Shown here in pieces: positions 7,403-13,468 of a DNA stretch of 13,468 nucleotides. Under the pieces are notes generated by a model that searched no databases, was not told the origin of the DNA, and was given only the letters and a program-made list of their open reading frames with translations. Position 1 is the first letter of the stretch. Each line of letters opens with the position of its first letter. Made by a program: the position numbers and the translations under genes. The stretch spans positions 1 to 13,468 of the forward strand of contig PBHQ01000045.1 of the NCBI GenBank assembly GCA_002719475.1. The letters run 5' to 3'. The DNA is from Methanobacteriota archaeon. Its GTDB lineage: Archaea > Thermoplasmatota > Poseidoniia > Poseidoniales > Poseidoniaceae.

Positions 7403-10400
7403 TCAATTCAACCGGTTGAAACTACCATCTGGCATCTGTTGCCACCGTATGCCATCTGCCTGGACATAAACTGTCTGTCCTGTAGATTGGTCGTATTGAC
7501 CACCGGGTGGCAATCCAGTGTAATCTGGAACAGTTGTTGGTTGAGCAGGTGGAGGAGGAGCAGTCATCATCTGTCCAGGAGGTGCATGAGTGCTACTGAC
7601 TGGTTGCTGAACAATTGGTTGCTGTGGTTCTGCCCACGACTGCTGAGCAAGGTTTGCACCAGTATTTTCACCATTGCGACCGCGTAAGACAACAAATGCA
7701 ATTCCAATGATAACCCCCAGTATTCCAATGGTTGAACCAACGATCAAACCAGTGTTAGATGATTTAGGTTCAACTATTGATTCAGATGATGTCAAGTTTG
7801 AATCGGCGTCACTATTGTGATCTTCTGCTGAATTATTGGTTCCGTCATGCTGCTCCGTATCTCCGGAAACAACTGATGATGAATCAGCAGCCACGGCCGT
7901 TCCATCAAGAGTTGATGACTCGGTTACAAATGCTACTGAGGCAGCGTGTGCAATACCGCCGTCCAAAGTCACCACATTGAGTTGTATCGTGTATTCATTT
8001 CGAGGAATGTTTTCATCAACAGTAAACGTGACTGTAAATGATAAGTCGCCATTACTGTCGACCTCTCCCCATGTGATTACAGCACTGTCCAACAATGCTT
8101 GGTTGTATGGTTCAACAAGTACGTCTAGAACACCGCCCAAAGTCAAATCCAATCCGTTATGTGCATTAATTACCCCTGAAATCGACATCGTTCCATCTAC
8201 AAGCACTTGCTCACGATTCTCAATGTCAAGTGAAAATTCAGGAAGTGAAGTTATGGTGAAAGTGATTTCATCCGAACGAACTGTTGAGCCTGAAGTTCCA
8301 GAAATCACCACAGTATAATCTCCTTCAGTAAGGTTATCCGATAAGGTAAGAGTCAATATTGCCATGAAGGGGGCGGAGCCTTGGACGAAATCCAACTCGG
8401 CTGTAACCCCTTCCGGAACTACCGCTGAAAGTATGACATCTGCTCCAAAGCCGTTCACGGGTTCGATGAAGATTGGAGTGGGCACCACCCAAGGAACACC
8501 CCCTGGAAGGACTATCCACGGGTCCATTGTCAATACTTCAAAATCTGGTTCGTTGTCAACAGTGAATGGTACTGTAATTGAACGATCTCTTCCACCATTA
8601 GAACCAGTAATTGTCAACTCGTATTCACCACTTGACAGGTTCATTGTATCAACTATAACTGCGCCAAGGTCATCTATGGTTAGTTGTTGATTATCGTACA
8701 TCAGTGGGGCATTCTGTGAATTGATATTCGCGCTGACATCTACACTTGAATTGAATTCGTTAAATCCTACGACATTGATCCAAACAGCAAACGGCAGCCC
8801 CATCCTTGCTACATCATCAGGTACGCTGGGAAGGATAGTAAAATCGGGAGTTGCCCAATCATTGTTTCCTTCGCGTCCAGAAAAGGATTGGATTCCGTTC
8901 GCTGAAACTGTACTTTGTCCAACGGTGAATGATTCCGTACCCAGATGACGATAATTCAGTGGCAAGGCATCCGAACCATTCAATTCTATGTCAAGCATAG
9001 AACAACCGCCCATTTCGATGGAAAGTGCAATAGTTCCAGTACTTACAGATGCTTCACTCCACACTTTTCCTTCAACCAGTGGGAAATTAAACTGGTTCAT
9101 TCCGTTAGTATAAGTCAAATCTGATTTGATGACTGTTTTCTGATCAATACCGGATGGGATGCATCCATCATCGATTGAACTACCGCCGCCACCTGAGCCA
9201 CCGTCATGCGGATCTAGACCATTCTCAACTTCATAGCCATCTTCCAACCCATCTCCATCTGTATCATTATCATATGGATCAGTGCCATAGTAGTCGTTTT
9301 CTTCAATATCTGTCAAACCATCGCAATCAGAGTCATTGGGACAGTTATTGGTATTATTATCTCCACCACCGTTTCCACTACCATTCTGTTCATCAGAGCA
9401 CCCCCAATCATCAACTTCTGCTCCTGATGCAGTGCCGGGACAATCATCCCAATCGTCAGAAACACCATCACAATCACTGTCTGGATCACCCCACTCATCC
9501 GTACAACTTCGACCTGATGTGTCGTCCATCATCGCTCCAAGTCCGCCACTGGTTTCGATACTTGAAGACATGGAGATATTCTCATGGACCATAGAGAGTG
9601 TATCTATTGCATAACATGCTACTCCAGACTCTTCGTCAATAGTTTTCATTTGTACACCTTCCATATTCATGGTCAGGGTAGCTTTTCCTTCGATACTTAC
9701 GCGGTAACAATCCTTTCCGGAAACAGTATCTATTCCAGTTACTGTCAACTGTTGATATTCATCATAGGTAACGCCAAAGAATTCTGGTATTGAAACAGAA
9801 AAATTCCAGTAATCTCCATTGGTCCAAACTGGCGCACTTTGATCATCGGTGGATGCAGATTCTGTAAATTGGTAGGAAGAAAGTGTAGAGGTATACATGA
9901 CGTTGCCTTTAGCATCGTACGTATCTGCAGCAACATACCAACCAACCTCAGGAGAATACCATTGGACCATGTATCCAGCATCGATCTCGAGGACATACGC
10001 GCCACCACCAGCTTCAGTCATGGTTGCATTAATCGAAACACTGTATACCCCACCGACTTCGGTTGCATCCTCGTCGAGGAATATCGTATCGCGCATTTTT
10101 CCGGGATTGCTTGAACCATGGTGAGTATTCTCTTCATCCCATACGGAAATAGAAACACCATCACCCGCAGCATGGGACAAGGTAAGGAGGAGCGTTTGTC
10201 CTGCCTCAAGCCACACTGAATACCAATCGTGCTCATCGTCCCACATGTCAACAGAGCCGCGAACTACGTCTCCTGGATACACTTCCTGACCGGATGTGTT
10301 CACATTATTAGGCTCAATTTCATTGATTATTTCCACTCCACCTTCCTCTGTGAACCAAGGGGTTGAAGGTTCAAGTGGGGTTGGGGTAATCAGCAATGGA

Positions 10401-10444
10401 CTAAGGGCTGACAACACAAGAATTGATACTACAAAATATCGCAT
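7403..10444 (-). CDS. Type I surface protein: PPC domain, TSP3 repeats, beta domains, TM and proline-rich cytoplasmic tail
   Basis: The protein has 1013 residues. The signal peptide is residues 1 to about 20 (YFVVSILVLSALSPLLI). A bacterial pre-peptidase C-terminal (PPC)-like domain spans about 40-155, recognised by EIEPNN, G-D-V-V-R-G-S-V, D-x-D-W-Y-S-V and the final G-A-Y-V-L-E-I. A beta-rich domain follows (about 160-310). TSP3 calcium repeats span about 315-412, with cysteine-paired DSDCDGVSDDWDDCPG and NDTDGDGLEDGYE, then a Gly/Ser linker. Several Ig-like beta domains (about 430-850) end in a Ser/Asp/Asn-rich stalk. One membrane helix (about 896-917) leads to a tail of about 95 residues with a poly-Pro stretch and the ending DGIRWQQMPDGSFNRLN. 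Translation is well supported: GGGGATGAT lies just before the ATG. No peptidase catalytic domain is visible, so the role is probably binding or structural. Confidence 0.88.
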   Translation of the reverse strand: MRYFVVSILVLSALSPLLITPTPLEPSTPWFTEEGGVEIINEIEPNNVNTSGQEVYPGDVVRGSVDMWDDEHDWYSVWLEAGQTLLLTLSHAAGDGVSISVWDEENTHHGSSNPGKMRDTIFLDEDATEVGGVYSVSINATMTEAGGGAYVLEIDAGYMVQWYSPEVGWYVAADTYDAKGNVMYTSTLSSYQFTESASTDDQSAPVWTNGDYWNFSVSIPEFFGVTYDEYQQLTVTGIDTVSGKDCYRVSIEGKATLTMNMEGVQMKTIDEESGVACYAIDTLSMVHENISMSSSIETSGGLGAMMDDTSGRSCTDEWGDPDSDCDGVSDDWDDCPGTASGAEVDDWGCSDEQNGSGNGGGDNNTNNCPNDSDCDGLTDIEENDYYGTDPYDNDTDGDGLEDGYEVENGLDPHDGGSGGGGSSIDDGCIPSGIDQKTVIKSDLTYTNGMNQFNFPLVEGKVWSEASVSTGTIALSIEMGGCSMLDIELNGSDALPLNYRHLGTESFTVGQSTVSANGIQSFSGREGNNDWATPDFTILPSVPDDVARMGLPFAVWINVVGFNEFNSSVDVSANINSQNAPLMYDNQQLTIDDLGAVIVDTMNLSSGEYELTITGSNGGRDRSITVPFTVDNEPDFEVLTMDPWIVLPGGVPWVVPTPIFIEPVNGFGADVILSAVVPEGVTAELDFVQGSAPFMAILTLTLSDNLTEGDYTVVISGTSGSTVRSDEITFTITSLPEFSLDIENREQVLVDGTMSISGVINAHNGLDLTLGGVLDVLVEPYNQALLDSAVITWGEVDSNGDLSFTVTFTVDENIPRNEYTIQLNVVTLDGGIAHAASVAFVTESSTLDGTAVAADSSSVVSGDTEQHDGTNNSAEDHNSDADSNLTSSESIVEPKSSNTGLIVGSTIGILGVIIGIAFVVLRGRNGENTGANLAQQSWAEPQQPIVQQPVSSTHAPPGQMMTAPPPPAQPTTVPDYTGLPPGGQYDQSTGQTVYVQADGIRWQQMPDGSFNRLN

Positions 10445-10545
10445 ATCATCCCCAATTTAATTCAGTATTTCAATTTGAGTAAACTACGATATACACAGCA
10501 AGGTCAGTATTATACCATATTGATAGTCCGAAGAGGACTGTAATC
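10445..10545. promoter_or_regulatory. Divergent intergenic promoter region
   Basis: These 101 AT-rich bases separate two divergent genes. Leftward, the TATA-like TGTATATCG (10494-10486, minus strand) serves the 1013-aa protein. Rightward, TATTATA (10508-10514) lies about 35 nt before the ATG at 10546, and GAGG (10533-10536) is 9 nt before that ATG as a possible Shine-Dalgarno. The two boxes are only about 15-20 nt apart, so the two directions may compete for transcription factors. No clear operator palindrome was seen. Confidence 0.5.
10446..10454 (-). promoter_or_regulatory. Ribosome binding site of the 1013-aa surface protein
   Basis: Read on the minus strand, TTGGGGATGAT directly precedes the ATG at 10444. 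It resembles the GGAGGTGAT sequence that pairs with the archaeal 16S 3' end and fixes the start. Further upstream, TGTATATCG (about 10494-10486) is a TATA-like box roughly 45 nt before the start, which would leave a short leader of about 20 nt. Confidence 0.5.
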
Positions 10546-11742
10546 ATGTGGGGTAGGCGTAAGAAGCAGGGCGCTCGTAAGCGTCGCGATTCGGGCAGAA
10601 TCTGTCCCTTTTGCGAAAGCGAAAATGAGGCTGATGCAACAACCTGCCACCAATGTTACTACGAATTAGATGTCAAAGCAATGCATCAAAGCACCTCGGG
10701 AGTAGAAGTGGAAAAGGATACTCTGTGGGGAGAATTATTGCAAGAAGTTGACCCTTCTCAAGAAGAGGATTTCTCCGTTTCCGTCATTACAATGGATGAA
10801 ATGACTGTCGAAATCGATGAATACGAAACCGTAGGCGATGATGAAGTTATCATCATGTCTGAGGGCGGCCCCAGTTTTGCTGAAATAATGCATAGCGAAG
10901 TTGCAGAAAGTAAGGCTGCTGAAAAGGAAGAGGAAGCATTGGTCGCTGCTCCTACACCTAGCATCCCAAAAATTGAGGCAGTAGTAGAAGTTCCTAATGA
11001 GATGGAACTTGAGACTGCAGAAAGCAAAGTTGCTCCTGCCCCACCAGAAATTCCAACCATCCCTGAGGCACCCGTAGCACCTGCTGCTTCACTGACGCCG
11101 CCACCGGTTCCAAGTTTCAGTGGATTTGATTCATCGGAAGAAGAATTGGATGATGACTTAGATGACATCATTGCCGCAGCTAGAAATGCTGAGGTAAATG
11201 GTGCTACAGCCGCCCCTCCACCATTGCCTACTGTTGAGGAGGTTGCTCCTGCAGAGCCAGCACAATCACCTCGACCTATTGTTGCTCCTCAGGCTACACC
11301 TATTCCTCCGCCATTGCCTACCGCGGTTGTGGATGTTCCAACTCCTGTGGCGCCGATCGTACAATCAATGCCACCGGTAGCTCCAGTAACTCCCCTTTCG
11401 GAACAGGTGAATGTTCCGCCCGCTGCTCCAGTAATACCCAATGGAAAAGCGTCAATTTGGCCTTGGCCACAATCAGAACCATGGGATTCACGAGCATTAC
11501 GAAGAGAGATCATCGAGGCGATGGCAGCAGCACAAAGAGGAGACAGGGCCGCTGCCGCAGAAGCCTTGGATAGGTTCGGTCCACACCTAGGTGATAGATT
11601 CGAAGCCATGCACCATGTTGGCGCCCTATTACACAGCATAGGTAGGCAGGAAGAAATGAAACAGATGGTTTTAGCAGCCAAAGAACAGCACCCCGATGAC
11701 CCCAATGTTTCAACAGCAGCAGCCGCTCTCATGCAATCATGA
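10546..11742 (+). CDS. Zinc-ribbon protein with acidic/proline-rich linker and C-terminal helical domain
   Basis: The protein has 398 residues. A very basic N-terminus (RRKKQGARKRR) precedes a zinc ribbon with C20-x2-C23 and C34-x2-C37 (CPFCESENEADATTCHQC). Residues about 50-130 are acidic. Residues about 130-300 are a low-complexity linker rich in Pro, Ala, Val and Glu, with APPPLPT and PIPPPLPT repeated. The last 95 residues start with a Trp-rich WPWPQSEPW and continue as amphipathic helices (RREIIEAMAAAQRGDRAAAA, then DRFEAMHHVGALLHSIGRQEEM and MVLAAKEQHPDDPNV), like two TPR-type hairpins. There is no signal peptide or TM, so it is cytoplasmic. It looks like a scaffold that joins a metal-binding head to a protein-binding tail; a specific function cannot be named. 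It is the first gene of the plus-strand cluster. Confidence 0.8.
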   Translation: MWGRRKKQGARKRRDSGRICPFCESENEADATTCHQCYYELDVKAMHQSTSGVEVEKDTLWGELLQEVDPSQEEDFSVSVITMDEMTVEIDEYETVGDDEVIIMSEGGPSFAEIMHSEVAESKAAEKEEEALVAAPTPSIPKIEAVVEVPNEMELETAESKVAPAPPEIPTIPEAPVAPAASLTPPPVPSFSGFDSSEEELDDDLDDIIAAARNAEVNGATAAPPPLPTVEEVAPAEPAQSPRPIVAPQATPIPPPLPTAVVDVPTPVAPIVQSMPPVAPVTPLSEQVNVPPAAPVIPNGKASIWPWPQSEPWDSRALRREIIEAMAAAQRGDRAAAAEALDRFGPHLGDRFEAMHHVGALLHSIGRQEEMKQMVLAAKEQHPDDPNVSTAAAALMQS

Positions 11743-12338
11743 TGATCACTCGGGCGACCCCCTCTCTGCGTTTGGGCGGGGATTTTATTCTAAGGCCCGT
11801 ACATCGAAGATTGTTGAAATCGGTTCTTGAAGCGTATCAAGAAGACCCCGATGGAGTCAAAACTGCCCTACCCTGGTTGAAAATCAATGAAGACATCTCA
11901 ATGCAGATGTCAGATTTCCTCTTTGAACTAGAAATTCATAGTAACTCGGGAAGAATACACTTCTGGAGCATACATGAAAAGACTGCAGAAGACTGTTTCG
12001 TAGGCATGGTTGGTTTAGGTGATGAACTGGTCCTCAACGAAACAGATTGGAACCTAGGATACTGGGTAGTGCCTAAATATCGAAGAAAGGGAATCGCAAT
12101 CAGAGCGGTCAACGAAGTCTTTGCATGGCTGGAATCAAAGGGTGAAGAACTACTCATTGAGATAACGGTCCACCCTCATAATGAAGCTGGTTTGAGTACC
12201 AGTAATTCGATTTGCAAAGAATGGGGGGGAATGCCAGTCAGTCAAGAACTACACCCTGTTGATATTGAAAACAGAACTGTCATGCACCATGTCCATATCA
12301 TCCCATTATCCGGAAGGGGAGAGGATGGAACTGAATAA
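11739..12338 (+). CDS. GNAT family N-acetyltransferase, RimJ/RimL-like
   Basis: The protein has 199 residues. The N-terminal strand (FILRPVHRRLLKSVLEAY) is the usual opening of RimJ/RimL-type acetyltransferases. Residues 78-98 give the central strands (FWSIHEKTAEDCFVGMVGL). Motif A, which binds acetyl-CoA, is LGYWVVPKYRRKGIA at about 106-120, with the R/Q-x-x-G-x-A/G loop as RRKGIA, followed by the helix IRAVNEVFAWL. The ITVHPHNEAGLSTSNSICKE segment (about 148-167) is the N-x-x-S-x-x-x-x-x-K end typical of the fold. Family members transfer an acetyl group to an amine, often a protein N-terminus or small molecule; the substrate here is unknown. The ATG overlaps the TGA of the previous gene (ATGA), with an alternative ATG at 11742. 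There is no separate Shine-Dalgarno, so translational coupling is likely. Confidence 0.88.
   Translation: MMITRATPSLRLGGDFILRPVHRRLLKSVLEAYQEDPDGVKTALPWLKINEDISMQMSDFLFELEIHSNSGRIHFWSIHEKTAEDCFVGMVGLGDELVLNETDWNLGYWVVPKYRRKGIAIRAVNEVFAWLESKGEELLIEITVHPHNEAGLSTSNSICKEWGGMPVSQELHPVDIENRTVMHHVHIIPLSGRGEDGTE
12312..12324 (+). promoter_or_regulatory. Ribosome binding site that decides the deacetylase start
   Basis: GGAAGGGGAGAGG lies immediately before the ATG at 12325, inside the end of the GNAT gene. It supports this ATG over the in-frame ATG at 12259, which has no such sequence and would add 22 residues that do not look like part of the fold. Confidence 0.6.
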
Positions 12339-13131
12339 ACCGCAGTTATGGGTCACCGTCGATAGCGACGATTTCAGACATCTACCAAAGTATCAGGGGC
12401 ATCCCGTTCGCAGTCGGTTTGAACTTCCGCAAAGATATGCATCCCTCGAACCAAGTTTAGAATTGAGATCTGGAATGGAGGGATTCAGCAAATGGATAGA
12501 TAGAGGCGGAAGTGCCACCCTTTTCATCATCGCAGACCAATTGGATTCGATGGAATTCAAAGAATGGTTACAAAAATTGATTGATACAGAGAAAGTGAAA
12601 ATCGGAGTTCATGGAAACACGCACCGCTCATGGTCAGCATGGCCTGAAGACAAAGAGGGATTTGCCTCTGAATTGAAAATAGCAAATGAGAGAATCAGAA
12701 AGTTCGCACAAAATGCATGGAGACCATGGTTCAGGGCCCCCGCTGGATATATCGCACCTTGGATGGCCGAGGTCCTAAATGAACAAGGATTCAAAGTCGA
12801 TTCTTCCATCAACCCAACTAGGTTGTTGTTATCAAAAACAGGGGAAAAAAGATCATGGAAAGCGGTTGAAAAAGCGATGCAATCTAATGGTTTGGTTGAG
12901 CGGAAATGGTTGACAAGCAAACTTCTGGGGTTAGCTCTACCCGCTTGCGGCCCCGCTCTGCACATGCGAAGTATTGGCTGGTTGTCAAAGCGTGCATGGA
13001 ACAAATGCAAATCATTAGAGAGGGCAGATGATTCTGTGATTGAAGATGCTTCAGCGGATGTTGTTACCGTATATTGGCACTTGTTAGATCATGCCAAAAA
13101 AGCCGGTAATTGGAGGCCTCCGCTAGAGTAA
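12325..13131 (+). CDS. Polysaccharide deacetylase (CE4/NodB)-like protein
   Basis: The protein has 268 residues from the chosen start. The NodB motifs are recognisable. Motif 1 is V10-T-V-D13-S-D15-D16-F, in place of T-F-D-D-G. The strand ATLFIIADQL follows. Motif 2 is H96-G-N-T-H100 (GVHGNTHRSW), the metal-binding H-x-x-x-H. Motif 3 is R137-A-P-A-G141-Y-x-x-P-W-M. A late VYWHLLDH may give the motif 5 leucine/histidine. CE4 enzymes remove N- or O-acetyl groups from glycans using a divalent metal. Here there is no signal peptide, so it is probably cytoplasmic and may act on an intracellular sugar intermediate. Another amide substrate, as in some PuuE-like relatives, cannot be excluded. It overlaps the GNAT gene by 14 nt, which points to co-expression. 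Confidence in the fold is high; confidence in the substrate is low. Confidence 0.83.
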   Translation: MELNKPQLWVTVDSDDFRHLPKYQGHPVRSRFELPQRYASLEPSLELRSGMEGFSKWIDRGGSATLFIIADQLDSMEFKEWLQKLIDTEKVKIGVHGNTHRSWSAWPEDKEGFASELKIANERIRKFAQNAWRPWFRAPAGYIAPWMAEVLNEQGFKVDSSINPTRLLLSKTGEKRSWKAVEKAMQSNGLVERKWLTSKLLGLALPACGPALHMRSIGWLSKRAWNKCKSLERADDSVIEDASADVVTVYWHLLDHAKKAGNWRPPLE

Positions 13132-13186
13132 ATCTCGAAATTTGTTCGGGAATATGCTTTTAGTGGTTCGACAATGGGGGGGGTCT

Positions 13187-13369
13187 ATGTCTGTTGAGGC
13201 TATGGTACAAGGAATGATTGATGAATTGAACGCTGCACTTGGCGATGCTGCCAAGCACGATGGAGGAAACTCCGCAGCAGGAACTAGAGTGCGCAAGGCT
13301 ATGCAGTCCGTAAAAGGCGCTGCACAGGATGTGCGCAAGAAGGTTCAGGCAGACAAGAACTCTCGCTGA
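13187..13369 (+). CDS. Histone H1-like (Hc1-like) small DNA-binding protein
   Basis: The protein has 60 residues from the ATG at 13187; GGGGGGG ends 3 nt before it, whereas an upstream TTG at 13142 would add 15 unlikely residues. The N-terminal half is a helix (VEAMVQGMIDELNAAL). The second half (GGNSAAGTRVRKAMQSVKGA followed by AQDVRKKVQ) closely follows the pattern I remember for bacterial H1-like/Hc1 proteins, especially Bacteroidetes members with GN-x-A-A-G-T-R-V-R-K-x-M-Q-x-L-K. It lacks the long Lys/Ala tail of chlamydial Hc1. The basic C-terminus suggests DNA binding and chromatin compaction, but the short family's role is poorly tested. It lies 55 nt after the deacetylase gene; an AT-rich ATATGCTTTTA about 30 nt upstream might be its own TATA element. 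Confidence 0.78.
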   Translation: MSVEAMVQGMIDELNAALGDAAKHDGGNSAAGTRVRKAMQSVKGAAQDVRKKVQADKNSR

Positions 13370-13468
13370 TTACTCAGTGTTGAGTACTTGATCCGCTCTA
13401 TGCATGATGATCCAATCACCACCCCCGTTCATCCAGGGTGCCGATGAGGATTCTGCTATTTCCCAGTC
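13370..13468 (-). CDS. C-terminal end of a convergent gene (partial, unidentified)
   Basis: A minus-strand frame is open from the window edge for 32 codons and ends with TAA at 13372-13370, immediately next to the stop of the H1-like gene. It reads D-W-E-I-A-E, then SAPWMNGGGDWIIMHRADQV and a final LNTE. The three tryptophans and Gly-rich turn look like real protein and unlike a random frame, but the piece is too short to identify. The 5' part lies outside the window. Confidence 0.45.
   Translation of the reverse strand, partial: DWEIAESSSAPWMNGGGDWIIMHRADQVLNTE

Noticed and set aside
12259..12324. Upstream ATG as the deacetylase start
   Set aside because: The extra 22 residues are the out-of-frame GNAT end, and the strong GGAAGGGGAGAGG lies before the ATG at 12325.

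Overview
This window looks like a piece of a planktonic marine archaeon, most probably Marine Group II (Candidatus Poseidoniales, Thermoplasmatota). The assignment is inferred from content, not from a marker gene. It rests on very large type I surface proteins that combine Asp-rich thrombospondin-type-3 repeats with PPC, ELWxxDGT or He_PIG modules, on TATA-like boxes about 25 nt before a start codon (leaderless style), on many N-X-S/T sequons in the exported proteins, and on a UPF1/IGHMBP2-type helicase. No rRNA, tRNA or CRISPR array is visible. All non-coding gaps are under 300 bases; the longest is 871-1093.

Layout. The minus strand carries a 1013-aa surface protein (10444-7403), then an SF1 helicase (7339-5339), an RDD-family membrane protein (5301-4750) and, beyond a plus-strand interruption, a small protein with a proline-rich tail (870-55). 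The plus-strand interruption is a 1202-aa ELWxxDGT/He_PIG/TSP3 surface protein (1094-4702) with its own promoter. To the right, a divergent promoter region (10445-10545) starts a tight plus-strand cluster. It encodes a zinc-ribbon/proline-rich/helical protein, a GNAT acetyltransferase (4-nt overlap), a CE4/NodB-like deacetylase (14-nt overlap) and a 60-aa histone-H1-like protein. The tail of a convergent minus-strand gene enters at the right edge.

The most notable structure is a pair of direct repeats (core 957-992 and 4748-4783, 35/36 identical; weaker homology extends to 929 and 4720) that exactly bracket the 1202-aa surface-protein gene. The right copy is the 3' end of the RDD gene (last 10 codons plus stop). 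The left copy is a displaced duplicate of that same gene end, stranded in the gap upstream of the proline-rich gene. This is the geometry of attL/attR after site-specific integration into the 3' end of a protein-coding gene. Collapsing the two copies would remove a 3791-bp one-gene cassette, leave the RDD reading frame intact and bring RDD next to the proline-rich gene. No integrase is present in the window, so a mobile surface-protein cassette is a hypothesis; the repeat itself is directly visible.

How the genes may work together: the two giant proteins are displayed on the cell surface through one C-terminal membrane helix each, and the RDD protein is also in the membrane. The helicase and the H1-like protein act on nucleic acid. 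The acetyltransferase and deacetylase could act on small molecules, proteins or glycans, but their substrates cannot be read from the sequence.
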